Shown here: piece by piece, positions 8,601 to 17,378 of the stretch
How positions within the stretch are numbered: the first letter of the stretch is position 1
How the letters are laid out: each line of letters begins with the position of its first letter
Source of the DNA: an uncultured Flavobacteriaceae bacterium
GTDB taxonomy: Bacteria; Bacteroidota; Bacteroidia; Flavobacteriales; Flavobacteriaceae
Direction of reading: 5' to 3'
Assembly: GCA_947486785.1 (NCBI GenBank)
Contig: CANKUU010000005.1
Location: 62,001 to 126,000 of the forward strand
DNA length: 64,000 nt
Notes under the pieces: generated by a model
What the model saw: the letters and a program-made list of their open reading frames with translations, nothing else
Told to the model about the DNA's origin: nothing
Databases searched by the model: none
Made by a program: the position numbers and the translations under genes

Positions 8601-9140
8601 TTATCTATCTATTAGGTAGATGACATCTTTACCGTCATTCTCTTTCCAAAGCACTTTCACCTTTTCATGATTAATAGCATCTACTTGTCGTCCTCTATAG
8701 TTTGGTTGTATTGGTAGGTGTCTACTAAACCTTCGATCTATTAAAGTCAATAATTCTACCTCCTTTGGTCTACCAAAAGACTGCAAGGCCGTTAATGCTG
8801 CATTTATACTTCTGCCTGTGTATAACACATCATCAATTAAAACAACATTCTTATCTTCTACTAAGAAATCTATTTTTGTTTTCGTTGCTTCTAAAGTTTT
8901 ATCACCTCTTCGAAAATCGTCACGATAAAAAGTAATATCAAGAAAGCCTAAATCAATATGTTTAACGCCATATTCCTCTTTTAAAATTGTAGTTAGCCTT
9001 TCGGCTACAAAAGAGCCTCTAGGTTGAATACCAATTAAAACTGTGTTTTTAAAATCTAAATGATTTTCAAGTAATTGACAAGCTAAACGATGAAGAATGA
9101 TGCTAATTTCAGTTGCAGATAGTAATACCTTTTGGCTCAT
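8601..9140 (-). CDS. pyrR: PyrR: pyrimidine operon regulator / uracil phosphoribosyltransferase
   Basis: PyrR senses UMP/UTP and binds RNA in many bacteria, and has uracil phosphoribosyltransferase activity. The PRPP-binding loop VVLIDDVLYTGRSINAAL is clear, along with IGIQPRGSFVAERL and the C-terminal RRFSRHLPIQPNYRGR. I start it at the ATG giving MSQKVLLSATEI (179 residues); a GTG three codons upstream (9149) is possible. The gene opens the pyrR-pyrB-STAS-rnz run. The predicted promoter leaves only about a 20-base leader, too short for a classical PyrR attenuator ahead of pyrR itself. Confidence 0.93.
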   Translation of the reverse strand: MSQKVLLSATEISIILHRLACQLLENHLDFKNTVLIGIQPRGSFVAERLTTILKEEYGVKHIDLGFLDITFYRDDFRRGDKTLEATKTKIDFLVEDKNVVLIDDVLYTGRSINAALTALQSFGRPKEVELLTLIDRRFSRHLPIQPNYRGRQVDAINHEKVKVLWKENDGKDVIYLIDR

Positions 9141-9165
9141 AATGGACACTCATCCTGTTGTGTTA

Positions 9166-9173
9166 CAAAAATA
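9166..9173 (-). promoter_or_regulatory. Predicted -7 box for pyrR-pyrB
   Basis: The minus strand reads TATTTTTG, a full match to TAnnTTTG, 25 bases upstream of the pyrR ATG. A TTG box at the right distance is missing (GTTA lies there), so support is partial. Confidence 0.4.
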
Positions 9174-9504
9174 GGGAATTCTTGTTTAACTCGCATTATG
9201 CTTTATAAATTCTATAAAAGTTTCTTACTCTTTTAATTTTTTAGAAATAACAAAAAATAAGCTCGAAGCAAATATCATTTTCCTGAACATATAGGCATTA
9301 CAAATAGCTGATTATGTTAATAAACAGCTTCTGCCTAATGTATCTTCGATAGCGTTTTATATTTAAAAACTAATCATACTTAATGTAAAAAGCGCTTATT
9401 ATTCTTTCATCATTTTTTGTTAGAGTAAAAAAATAGATTAGCCAAATCTACCAAGGCAATTGGCGGTAGCATAGTTTTAAGCCTAGTACGGTAACTTATA
9501 TAAC
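9174..9504. other. Gene-free AT-rich stretch between rpsA and pyrR
   Basis: No open frame of more than about 15 codons with a plausible start was seen on either strand, and no tRNA-like or repeat structure. It is bounded by the rpsA terminator on the right and the pyrR promoter on the left. Confidence 0.6.
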
Positions 9505-9538
9505 ATCAAAAAAAACCCTGACGCTTTGGTCAGGGTTT
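9505..9538 (-). terminator. Rho-independent terminator after rpsA
   Basis: On the minus strand AAACCCTGAC and GTCAGGGTTT form a 10-bp stem with a six-base loop, followed by a run of eight T. It lies 25 bases past the rpsA stop codon and would end the S1 transcript before pyrR. Confidence 0.9.
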
Positions 9539-9562
9539 CAAATACAGTAAGAAAAATGTAAG

Positions 9563-11419
9563 CTATTTCTTTTTACCAGCTTCCATCTTATCTTTCAACG
9601 CTTGTAAAGCCTCGTTAGCATCACCTAATGTTGGTTTTGATTCATCGGCACTAGCAGCTTGTCTTTTAACAGCAGCTTTTACATTACGCTTCTCTTCTTC
9701 TCTAAAAATTGCGGTATGACTAGCAACAACTCTCTTGAAATCTTTATTGAATTCTATGATTTTAAATTGTGCTTCTTCGCCTTTTCCTAATTTTTTACCA
9801 TCTTCTTTCTCCAAATGACGTTGCGGTATAAATGCCGTAATGTCTTCATTAAAATCAATAGTAGCTCCTTTATCAACGATATCAGTAATTACAGCGGTAT
9901 GAACCGTATCTAAACCAAATTCGCTTTCGTATTTATCCCAAGGATTTTCTGTAGTTTGCTTATGACCTAGGCTAAGCTTACGAGCATCAACATCTAATTC
10001 TAAAACTTCAACTTCTAAAGTTTCACCTACAGTAACGAACTCTGATGGGTGTTTCACTTTTTTAGTCCATGATAAATCAGAAATATAAATTAATCCATCG
10101 ATACCTTCTTCTAACTCAACAAAAACTCCAAAATTAGTAAAGTTTCTTACGATACCTTTATGCTTAGAACCTACAGGATATTTAGTGGTAATATCTGTCC
10201 ATGGGTCTGGAGTCATTTGTTTAACACCTAACGACATCTTGCGATCTTCTCTATCTAGCGTTAAAACAACAGCTTCAACCTCATCACCAACTTTTACAAA
10301 ATCTTGAGCTGAACGTAAGTGAGTAGACCAAGACATTTCTGAAACATGTATTAAACCTTCAACACCTTCAACAACTTCGATAAAGGCACCGTAATCGGCA
10401 ATAACAACAACTTTACCTTTTACTTTGTCACCAATTTTGATGTCTTCAGACAAGGCATCCCAAGGATGTTTCTCTAATTGCTTTAAACCTAATTGTATTC
10501 TCGATTTGTTTTCATCAAAATCAAGTATAACTACATTCAGTTTCTGATCTAGTTCTACAACTTCATTCGGGTGGTTAATTCTACTCCAAGAAAGGTCAGT
10601 AATGTGCACTAAACCATCAACACCACCTAAATCTATAAAGACACCGTAAGAAGTAATATTTTTAACAACACCTTCTAGTACTTGCCCTTTTTCAAGTTGA
10701 CTTATAATTTCTTTTTTCTGTTCTTCAATATCAGCTTCAATCAATGCTTTGTGTGACACAACAACGTTCTTAAACTCGTGGTTGATCTTCACTACCTTAA
10801 ATTCCATTGTTTTGTTGACATACTGATCGTAATCGCGAATAGGTTTTACGTCAATTTGCGAACCTGGCAAGAATGCTTCAATTCCAAAAACATCGACAAT
10901 CATACCACCTTTCGTTCTGCATTTTACAAAACCGCTAACTACTTCTTCATTATCGTGGGCAGCATTCACTCTATCCCAAGCCATAATGGTTCGAGCCTTT
11001 CTGTGCGAAAGAACTAGTTGACCACTTTTATCCTCACGAATATCAATTAAAACTTCAACCTTATCTCCAATTTTTAAATCTGGGTTGTAACGAAATTCGT
11101 TCAAAGAAATAACTCCCTCAGATTTTGCATTAATATCGATAATAGCTTCACGATCAGTTAAATAAACAACTGTACCGGTAACTACTTCTTCATCTGCAGT
11201 ATCAACGAAATTTTCAGCTACTAATTTTTCAAATTCTTCTAATTTAGAATCATCAACACGCTCAATACCTTGTTCGTATTTGTCCCAATTAAAATTCTCT
11301 AAAAATTCTTTTGGATCTTGAACAGGCTCCTGCTCTTTTACTTCTTGAACTGTTTCTACAGTTTCTTTTGCAACTTCAGCAGACTCAACTGCTTCAGCTT
11401 TTGCTTTTTCTTCAGCCAT
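9563..11419 (-). CDS. rpsA: 30S ribosomal protein S1
   Basis: A 618-residue S1 protein with about six S1/OB repeats (roughly 80-145, 160-225, 242-312, 328-398, 415-486, 500-567). Repeat 3 shows GVVKNITSYGVFIDLGGVDG and repeat 5 GIVRNFTNFGVFVELEEGID, the best-conserved forms. S1 brings mRNA to the 30S subunit. The first 75 residues are an acidic, Glu/Lys/Val-rich extension ahead of the first repeat, and the C-terminus is basic (MEAGKKK); both are usual in Bacteroidota. The gene stands alone: it has its own promoter, a hairpin-containing leader and a strong terminator. Confidence 0.97.
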   Translation of the reverse strand: MAEEKAKAEAVESAEVAKETVETVQEVKEQEPVQDPKEFLENFNWDKYEQGIERVDDSKLEEFEKLVAENFVDTADEEVVTGTVVYLTDREAIIDINAKSEGVISLNEFRYNPDLKIGDKVEVLIDIREDKSGQLVLSHRKARTIMAWDRVNAAHDNEEVVSGFVKCRTKGGMIVDVFGIEAFLPGSQIDVKPIRDYDQYVNKTMEFKVVKINHEFKNVVVSHKALIEADIEEQKKEIISQLEKGQVLEGVVKNITSYGVFIDLGGVDGLVHITDLSWSRINHPNEVVELDQKLNVVILDFDENKSRIQLGLKQLEKHPWDALSEDIKIGDKVKGKVVVIADYGAFIEVVEGVEGLIHVSEMSWSTHLRSAQDFVKVGDEVEAVVLTLDREDRKMSLGVKQMTPDPWTDITTKYPVGSKHKGIVRNFTNFGVFVELEEGIDGLIYISDLSWTKKVKHPSEFVTVGETLEVEVLELDVDARKLSLGHKQTTENPWDKYESEFGLDTVHTAVITDIVDKGATIDFNEDITAFIPQRHLEKEDGKKLGKGEEAQFKIIEFNKDFKRVVASHTAIFREEEKRNVKAAVKRQAASADESKPTLGDANEALQALKDKMEAGKKK

Positions 11420-11440
11420 TATTTAGCTTTAAAATTTGTA

Positions 11441-11478
11441 TTCTACGATTTACAAAGATGTAAACAGCTATCGTAGAA
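11441..11478 (-). promoter_or_regulatory. Two-tier hairpin in the rpsA leader
   Basis: In the minus-strand leader TTCTACGA and TCGTAGAA form an 8-bp outer stem. Inside it TTTAC and GTAAA form a 5-bp inner stem with a six-base loop, separated on one side by a six-base bulge. It ends about 21 bases before the rpsA ATG, so it could mask or shape the initiation region. Autoregulation of S1 through leader structure is known in gammaproteobacteria; here it is inferred only. Confidence 0.55.
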
Positions 11479-11536
11479 GTTGTTAAAATTGATTTCTATC
11501 ATTTCCTTTTGCTCTTTGCATACTGTCAAAGGGCTG

Positions 11537-11567
11537 CAAAAATACACCTTTTATCAATGTAGCGCAA
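11537..11567 (-). promoter_or_regulatory. Predicted rpsA promoter
   Basis: The minus strand shows TTG, a 20-base spacer, then TATTTTTG, matching the Bacteroidota TTG / TAnnTTTG promoter. Transcription would begin near 11530, giving a leader of about 110 bases that contains the two-tier hairpin. Confidence 0.55.
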
Positions 11568-11682
11568 CTTATTTCTAAGTATGCACAGAAACAAATAAAC
11601 TATTTCATCAAAAAACGATAAAAAATACTTGAAATTTCGCTATATTGTAAGCCTAAATATTAACCATTTTAAAATACAATTT

Positions 11683-12063
11683 ATGAGTGTTAAAGCAAAG
11701 TACCAAGGAGTTCTAAGTCTTGGTGAGCAATTAGGAATTAAAAACGGAGATGTATCTGAAGAAGGAGGCGTTTTAAAAATAAAAGGAGAAGCTAATACAC
11801 CTTATGAGAAGAACCTTATTTGGGACAAAATAAAAGAATTGGGTGGAGAGAATGCAGCGGATATTAAAGCAAATATTTCTGTTGCCGATGATTCAATTTT
11901 TCACAGACATACTGTTGCAAGCGGAGAGTCTTTAAGTAAAATTGCAAAACACTACTATGGTGACGCAATGAAATATAAGGCGATTTTTGAAGCTAATTCG
12001 GGTGTCTTAAAAAATCCTGATGTAATTCATCCAGATCAAGTTTTGGTTATACCAAATTTATAA
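11683..12063 (+). CDS. BON-LysM protein (YgaU/LysM type)
   Basis: A 126-residue protein from the ATG giving MSVKAKYQGVLSLGEQLG; the open frame runs 18 codons further up, but that part is not protein-like. Residues 1-65 resemble a BON-like domain (VLKIKGEANTPYEKNLIWDK), and residues 75-126 form one LysM domain (TVASGESLSKIAKHYYGD ... IHPDQVLVIPNL). There is no signal peptide, as in the E. coli YgaU/Kbp group, where the protein is cytoplasmic and binds potassium. Whether this one binds K+ is not known. It is monocistronic, with a terminator 23 bases after the stop codon. Confidence 0.88.
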   Translation: MSVKAKYQGVLSLGEQLGIKNGDVSEEGGVLKIKGEANTPYEKNLIWDKIKELGGENAADIKANISVADDSIFHRHTVASGESLSKIAKHYYGDAMKYKAIFEANSGVLKNPDVIHPDQVLVIPNL

Positions 12064-12086
12064 GATTCATATAAATTTTTCAAAAA

Positions 12087-12115
12087 GTCGTTGCTGTTAG
12101 CAACGGCTTTTTTTT
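12087..12115 (+). terminator. Rho-independent terminator after the BON-LysM gene
   Basis: CGTTGC and GCAACG form a stem, extended by a G-U and a G-C pair, with a five-base loop, followed by eight T. Confidence 0.88.
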
Positions 12116-12600
12116 ATGCGTTTAGTTTAAACTAGCCGATGTTGTTATTAAAGTACGAAGTCTGTCCATTTTTAAAAATTAAAATTTTCAACTAAACCTC
12201 TAGCAGTGGGTATATCAAAGCTATTTATTAAATGTTTGCTTTATTATTAATAGATTTAAACCTATAACAAGCCTTTTTACAAAAGAATCATACTAGGGAG
12301 ACTCACAAGTGATTTTCAACTCTTAACTAGTTTAAACGTTATATAATTGAGTCTTAACAGGTTTAAAACTAATTTCTCGAAAATATATTAAAATAGTTCC
12401 TGTTCTTGGTTCGCCAAAAAAAAATCTAGAGAATCAAAAAATGATGGTGCTATTTTAAATAGCTAAAAATGCAAAACAAATTTATAGGCGACCCTACACA
12501 CCCTTAAATATTTAAAGTCGAAAATATGAGTTATCGAAATTCAAGTTCACAACTTATGAAATTAATACTTCTATTAAAGAGGATACGCTTTAAAATAGAA
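12116..12600. other. 485-base gene-free region before cmk
   Basis: AT-rich, with no open frame above about 20 codons, no tRNA-like fold and no clear promoter. Several GTTTAAAC/GTTTAAA-like words occur. A short segment near 12150-12175 resembles one near 45975-46000 in another large gap (see findings). Nothing firm can be assigned. Confidence 0.5.
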
Positions 12601-13293
12601 CTAGGTATTTTTAATGATGCGTAACGCATAATTGTATAAACGTTCAAATTGCTCTTTCAGACCCATATCACTATTATCAAATTCAATAGCCTGCTCTGCT
12701 TTTCTTAAAGGCGAAAACTCTCGACTCGAATCTATATGGTCTCTAGCTTGAACATTTTTAAGCACATCTTCATAAGTCACCTCTTCACCTCTATCAATTA
12801 ATTCTTTATACCTGCGATAAGCTCTTTTTTCAGGTGACGCAGTCATAAATATTTTTAGCTCAGCATCAGGAAAAACAATCGTACCAATATCTCTACCATC
12901 CATCACAATTCCCTTTTCGGCACCCATCCTTTTTTGTATTTCTACCAACATTTCACGAACCTCTTTAATTTCAGCGATTCTGCTCACTTGGTTCGAAACT
13001 TCCAAAGTTCTAATCTCTTTTTCTACGTTTTCTCCGTTCAAAAATATTTCAGAATATTCTAAAACTTCATTGTATTTAAAAACTAGCTGAATTTGAGGTA
13101 AGGCTTGTACTAACGCTTCAAAATTCACTTTTTGGTTATCTACCCAATTCTTTCGCATTGCATAAAGCGTTATTGCTCTATACATCGCACCAGTATCTAC
13201 ATAAATATAGCCTAAAGATTTGGCCAATTGTTTAGCAATGGTACTTTTACCTGTAGAAGAAAAGCCATCTATGGCTATGGTTATTTTTTTCAT
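12601..13293 (-). CDS. cmk: Cytidylate kinase
   Basis: Phosphorylates CMP/dCMP with ATP. The P-loop GFSSTGKST lies near the start in MKKITIAIDGFSSTGKST, followed by YVDTGAMYRAITL, VMDGRDIGTIVFPDA, and the LID arginines in RAYRRYKEL and RDHIDSSR. I choose the internal ATG (13293; 230 residues) because the family begins just before the P-loop; the longer frame to 13326 adds 11 unlikely residues that fall inside an inverted repeat. It is separated from lon by about 250 bases on the same strand. Confidence 0.95.
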   Translation of the reverse strand: MKKITIAIDGFSSTGKSTIAKQLAKSLGYIYVDTGAMYRAITLYAMRKNWVDNQKVNFEALVQALPQIQLVFKYNEVLEYSEIFLNGENVEKEIRTLEVSNQVSRIAEIKEVREMLVEIQKRMGAEKGIVMDGRDIGTIVFPDAELKIFMTASPEKRAYRRYKELIDRGEEVTYEDVLKNVQARDHIDSSREFSPLRKAEQAIEFDNSDMGLKEQFERLYNYALRIIKNT

Positions 13294-13313
13294 TAGCTTA
13301 TGAATTAACATGT

Positions 13314-13341
13314 GTTCTTTTAACATGTCAATTAAAAGAAC
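13314..13341. promoter_or_regulatory. Perfect 10+10 inverted repeat upstream of cmk
   Basis: GTTCTTTTAA, eight bases, then TTAAAAGAAC. It lies 21 bases upstream of the chosen cmk start and touches a weak -7 box (CATCTTTG on the minus strand, 13341-13348). It could be an operator at the promoter or a leader hairpin; there is no T-tract on the minus strand typical of a terminator. Confidence 0.45.
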
Positions 13342-13544
13342 AAAGATGCTTCGCTTATTTTAATAAAGTGCCGAGCCGGCTGTAAACTTCTTCTGAGTAA
13401 CCCAAAATAAAAATACACTTTTAACACAAGCCTTATTTTATCGTATAATGGTGAAAAAAAATAATGCACTTGTATACTTTTCATATAAATTTAGGCCGCT
13501 AAAATTTAGTGATTGGATCGCAAACTTGCCTACGATATAAATAC

Positions 13545-15995
13545 CTATAAAGTTTTAGCGTTTTTGACTTTTTGGTTAGTAAGCGCAATATCAATAACCT
13601 CATGCATATCAGTAACATAGTTAAATTTTAAGCCTTTTAAATAATCAGCTTTTATCTCTAAAATGTCTTTTTCATTTTCTTTACATAAAATAAGTTCTTT
13701 TATCCGCGCCCTTTTGGCAGCAAGTATTTTCTCTTTAATACCACCAACTGGAAGCACTTTGCCTCTTAGCGTAATTTCGCCAGTCATAGCTAAGCTTTTC
13801 TTTACCTTTTTTTGAGTAAATAAAGAAACAAGCGAAGTTAACATGGTTATACCTGCGCTTGGCCCATCTTTAGGAGTTGCGCCTTCAGGCACATGAATAT
13901 GCACATTATATTTCTCAAAAATATCATTATCTATCTCAAAACGATCTGCATTCGACTTAATATACTCCATAGCAATAGTGGCAGATTCTTTCATAACCTT
14001 GCCTAAATTTCCGGTAATATTAAGACTACCTTTTCCTTTTGATAAAATAGACTCAATAAAAAGAATATCACCACCTACACTTGTCCATGCTAGGCCTGTA
14101 ACAACACCTGCCACATCATTATTCTCATATTTATCACGTTCCATTCTTGCCGGACCTAGTACTTTCTCTATAATTTCGTTAGTAACCTTTATATCATAAT
14201 CCTCTTCAATTGCAATCGATTTTGCCGCATACCGAACCATTTTGGCTAGTTGCTTTTCTAGCGATCTAACGCCAGATTCTCTTGTATAACCTTCTACAAT
14301 TTTCTCTAATTGCGGCTTACCAATTTTTAAGTCTTTCGTAGATAAACCATGCTCTTTTAATTGCTTGGGCAATAGATGCTTTCGAGCAATTTCTACCTTT
14401 TCTTCTATGGTATAACCAGTTACGTTAATAATTTCCATTCTATCGCGCAAAGCTGGTTGAATGCTATTTAAACTGTTTGCTGTAGCTATGAACATTACTT
14501 TTGAAAGGTCGTAACCCATTTCTAAGAAATTATCATAAAACTCATTATTTTGCTCTGGGTCAAGCACCTCTAACATCGCAGAAGATGGATCACCTTGATG
14601 ACTGTTAGATAACTTATCTATTTCATCTAAAATAAATACTGGGTTCGATTTTCCTGCTTTTTTTAAACTTTGAACAATTCTACCCGGCATCGCTCCAATA
14701 TAAGTTTTACGATGGCCGCGTATTTCTGCCTCATCACGCAAACCACCCAAAGAAATGCGAACATATTCTCGCCCTAAGGCTTCCGCAACAGATTTACCCA
14801 AAGAAGTTTTACCCACACCCGGTGGGCCATACAAACACAAGATGGGAGACTTCATATCATTACGTAGCTTCAAAACGGCTAAATATTCAATAATTCTACG
14901 CTTAACATCTTCTAGCCCATAGTGGTCGCGATTAAGAATTTTTTCGGCTCGTTTTAAATCAAATTTATCTTTTGAAAATTCGTTCCAAGGCAGGTCTAAA
15001 AACAAGTCTAAATAATTTCTTTGAATGGAATATTCTGCAACCTGAGGGTTCATTCGTTGCATTTTGGCAAGTTCTTTATTAAAATGCTCACCTGTTTTTT
15101 TATCCCATTTTTTCTTTTTTGCACGAACACGCATTTCTTGAATCTCTTCGTCATAAGAAACACCACCTAATTCTTCTTGAATAGTCTTCATCTGCTGATG
15201 CAAAAAATATTCGCGTTGCTGCTGGTCCATATCACTCCTAACCTTGGATTGAATATCGTTCTTGAGTTCTAGTTTTTGAAACTCAAGATTCATATACTTC
15301 AAAGTTGCTAAAGCTCGCTCTTGCAAGTTTCCAATTTCTAAAAGTTCTTGTTTGTTTTTAACATCCAAGTTTAAATTTGAAGAAACAAAATTGATCAGAA
15401 ACGAATTACTCTGAATATTCTTAATCGCAAAGGAAGCTTCAGAAGGTATATTTGGATTATTACGAATAATCTGCAAAGACAATTCTTTTATCGACTCAAT
15501 TATTGCTACAAATTCGCCATCGTCTGAGCTAGGTCTTTCTTCCAAGGTTTCGCGAACAGTAGCCGTTAAATAAGGATCTTGAGTAATTACCTCTGCAATT
15601 TCAAAGCGCTTTTTTCCTTGAATAATCACAGTAGTATTACCATCTGGCATTTGCAGTACTCTTAAAATTTTAGCTACTGTACCTAAGGTATTGATGTCTT
15701 TTACTTCCGGATCTTCCGTTTTTTCGTCTTTTTGAGATACAACACCAATTACCTTGCTACCATTATTTGCGTCTTTAATTAATTTTATTGATTTATCACG
15801 GCCAGCTGTAATAGGTATTACAACCCCAGGAAACAATACGGTATTGCGTAAAGGCAAAATAGCTAATGTTTCTGGTAAGACCTCACTATTCATTTCCTCT
15901 TCATCTTCAGGGGTTAAAAGCGGAATCAACTCTGCATCTTGATCTATAGATTGTAAAGACATACTGTCAAAATTTGAAAATTTAGAATTTGCCAT
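13545..15995 (-). CDS. lon: ATP-dependent protease Lon
   Basis: An 816-residue Lon (LonA type): N-terminal substrate domain ([17 protein letters not shown]), AAA+ module with Walker A GPPGVGKT near 391 and FILDEIDKL, and the C-terminal Ser-Lys protease with [10 protein letters not shown] (Ser near 712) and GGIKEKIL (Lys near 752). It degrades damaged and regulatory proteins in the cytoplasm. The first 40 residues are acidic ([11 protein letters not shown]), common in this phylum. It stands alone and diverges from the ECF sigma gene. No TAnnTTTG box was found; the upstream region carries two close TGAC copies of unknown meaning. Confidence 0.97.
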   Translation of the reverse strand: MANSKFSNFDSMSLQSIDQDAELIPLLTPEDEEEMNSEVLPETLAILPLRNTVLFPGVVIPITAGRDKSIKLIKDANNGSKVIGVVSQKDEKTEDPEVKDINTLGTVAKILRVLQMPDGNTTVIIQGKKRFEIAEVITQDPYLTATVRETLEERPSSDDGEFVAIIESIKELSLQIIRNNPNIPSEASFAIKNIQSNSFLINFVSSNLNLDVKNKQELLEIGNLQERALATLKYMNLEFQKLELKNDIQSKVRSDMDQQQREYFLHQQMKTIQEELGGVSYDEEIQEMRVRAKKKKWDKKTGEHFNKELAKMQRMNPQVAEYSIQRNYLDLFLDLPWNEFSKDKFDLKRAEKILNRDHYGLEDVKRRIIEYLAVLKLRNDMKSPILCLYGPPGVGKTSLGKSVAEALGREYVRISLGGLRDEAEIRGHRKTYIGAMPGRIVQSLKKAGKSNPVFILDEIDKLSNSHQGDPSSAMLEVLDPEQNNEFYDNFLEMGYDLSKVMFIATANSLNSIQPALRDRMEIINVTGYTIEEKVEIARKHLLPKQLKEHGLSTKDLKIGKPQLEKIVEGYTRESGVRSLEKQLAKMVRYAAKSIAIEEDYDIKVTNEIIEKVLGPARMERDKYENNDVAGVVTGLAWTSVGGDILFIESILSKGKGSLNITGNLGKVMKESATIAMEYIKSNADRFEIDNDIFEKYNVHIHVPEGATPKDGPSAGITMLTSLVSLFTQKKVKKSLAMTGEITLRGKVLPVGGIKEKILAAKRARIKELILCKENEKDILEIKADYLKGLKFNYVTDMHEVIDIALTNQKVKNAKTL

Positions 15996-16215
15996 ATATA
16001 TAATTCGGTCATTCTGTCATTAAAACAATCAGAATAACGCAGTTAAAATTATCAATTAGTTTTTAAAAGGGCTTATTTTCAATGTATTAAACATTTTAAA
16101 GCCTCAAAATATAACTATTAATGACAATTGTTATGCCATTTACTTTCCTAAAAACCCGATTTATTTTTCTTAGAAGCAGATACACGCTAAAAGTTGTATT
16201 TTTTTTATGATAAAC

Positions 16216-16245
16216 TGTAACAATCTTTAAATTGCTTCATCTCTA
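16216..16245 (+). promoter_or_regulatory. Candidate ECF-type autoregulated promoter
   Basis: TGTAACAA, 14 bases, then CATCTCTA, upstream of the ECF sigma gene at 16264. The same TGTAACAA-N14-C[AT]... layout occurs upstream of the second ECF sigma gene (34418-34447). AAC-containing -35 elements are typical of ECF promoters and autoregulation is common, but the second half is poorly conserved. Confidence 0.35.
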
Positions 16246-16263
16246 CTACAAACCGTCTATTTT

Positions 16264-16821
16264 TTGAGCCATACAAAAGAAAATACTAAAGTTTTAATTC
16301 AGTTGTGCATAGAAGGAAAACAAGCTGCCCAATTAGAAATTTATAATCGCTATTACAAGGCAATGTTTAATACGGCATTGCGAATTGTAAAGGACAGCGC
16401 AGAGGCTGAAGATGTGATGCAAGAATCGTTTTTAAACGCGTTTACGAAACTGCATTCCTTCAAAGGCGAAGTAACTTTCGGCCCTTGGCTAAAGCGAATT
16501 GTAATAAATAACAGTATCTATCATTACAGAAAACAACAAAAAAAGAATGAAGTTGATCTGAATGATGTAATGTATAAGGTTGAAGACGATGACGTGACTG
16601 TTTCAGATGAGGGGTTAACTAAACTAAAGGCTCAAAAAGTGACGGAAACCATGAATCTTTTAAAAGACAATTACAGAGTTGCTTTAACCTTACATTTAAT
16701 TGAAGGATATGATTATGAAGAAATAAGCAAAATAATGAACATCAGCTATGCCAATTGTAGAACTACCATCTCAAGGGCAAAAGAGAGTTTAAGAAAAAAA
16801 TTAAACGAAATATCCGAATGA
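16264..16821 (+). CDS. ECF-type RNA polymerase sigma factor
   Basis: A 185-residue sigma-70 family ECF factor. Region 2 lies at about 25-90 (DSAEAEDVMQESFLNAF, then GPWLKRIVINNSIYHYRK) and region 4 at about 130-180 (NYRVALTLHLIEGYDYEEI ... NCRTTISRAKESLRKKL). The start is TTG: no ATG occurs before residue 32, and the sequence from LSHTKENTKV is protein-like. It overlaps the next gene by four bases and opens a four-gene operon with a membrane protein and two surface repeat proteins. It probably directs that operon and itself in response to a cell-envelope signal (inference). Confidence 0.92.
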   Translation: MSHTKENTKVLIQLCIEGKQAAQLEIYNRYYKAMFNTALRIVKDSAEAEDVMQESFLNAFTKLHSFKGEVTFGPWLKRIVINNSIYHYRKQQKKNEVDLNDVMYKVEDDDVTVSDEGLTKLKAQKVTETMNLLKDNYRVALTLHLIEGYDYEEISKIMNISYANCRTTISRAKESLRKKLNEISE

Positions 16822-17378
16822 AAAAAGACAACATAAATCAACTGTTCGCAAATCTAAAAGGTGAATTTGACACAAAAGAGCCAAAAGAAGGGCATCAAGA
16901 TAGATTTTTAAAGAAGATACAAGGCAATCAGGGTGTGATTAGTATAAAAAAGAAAAAGAACACCTGGTGGAAACCCTTGTCGATAGCTGCATCAATACTG
17001 CTATTGGTAGGCTTTGGCTTTAGTTACTTAAACCAACCAGGCTCTATAGATGAGCAAGTTGCTAAAATTTCACCGGAAGTATCACAAACAGAATTTTATT
17101 TCGCAAATCTTATTGATGAGCAAGTAAAACAATTAAAAAGTGAGAGTACACCTGAAACCAAAAAAATTATTGATGATACCATGTCGCAATTAAAAAAATT
17201 GGATACTAATTATAAATCATTAGAAAAAGATCTAATAAATGGCGGTAATAGTAAAATGATATTAAGTGCAATGATTAATAACTTTCAAACACGTATCGAT
17301 CTTTTACAAAACGTTTTAAATAAAGTAGAAAATATTAAAAAATTAAAAAATTATAAAGATGAAAATTACACTATTTAA
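16818..17378 (+). CDS. Single-pass membrane protein, probable anti-sigma factor
   Basis: A 186-residue protein: cytoplasmic N-part (1-52), one membrane helix (about 53-69, LSIAASILLLVGFGFSYL), then a periplasmic part of about 115 residues predicted to be helical/coiled-coil (long Lys/Leu/Glu-rich stretches). Its start overlaps the sigma gene stop (ATGA) and its end overlaps the next gene by 20 bases. Size, topology and position fit an anti-sigma factor. No zinc-binding HxxxCxxC motif is present; the N-part instead has GHQDRFLKKI, common in Bacteroidota anti-sigma-like proteins. Function is inferred from context. Confidence 0.75.
   Translation: MKKDNINQLFANLKGEFDTKEPKEGHQDRFLKKIQGNQGVISIKKKKNTWWKPLSIAASILLLVGFGFSYLNQPGSIDEQVAKISPEVSQTEFYFANLIDEQVKQLKSESTPETKKIIDDTMSQLKKLDTNYKSLEKDLINGGNSKMILSAMINNFQTRIDLLQNVLNKVENIKKLKNYKDENYTI

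Noticed and set aside
13294..13326. Longer start for cmk
   Set aside because: The 11 extra codons lie partly in an inverted repeat, and the family starts right before the P-loop.
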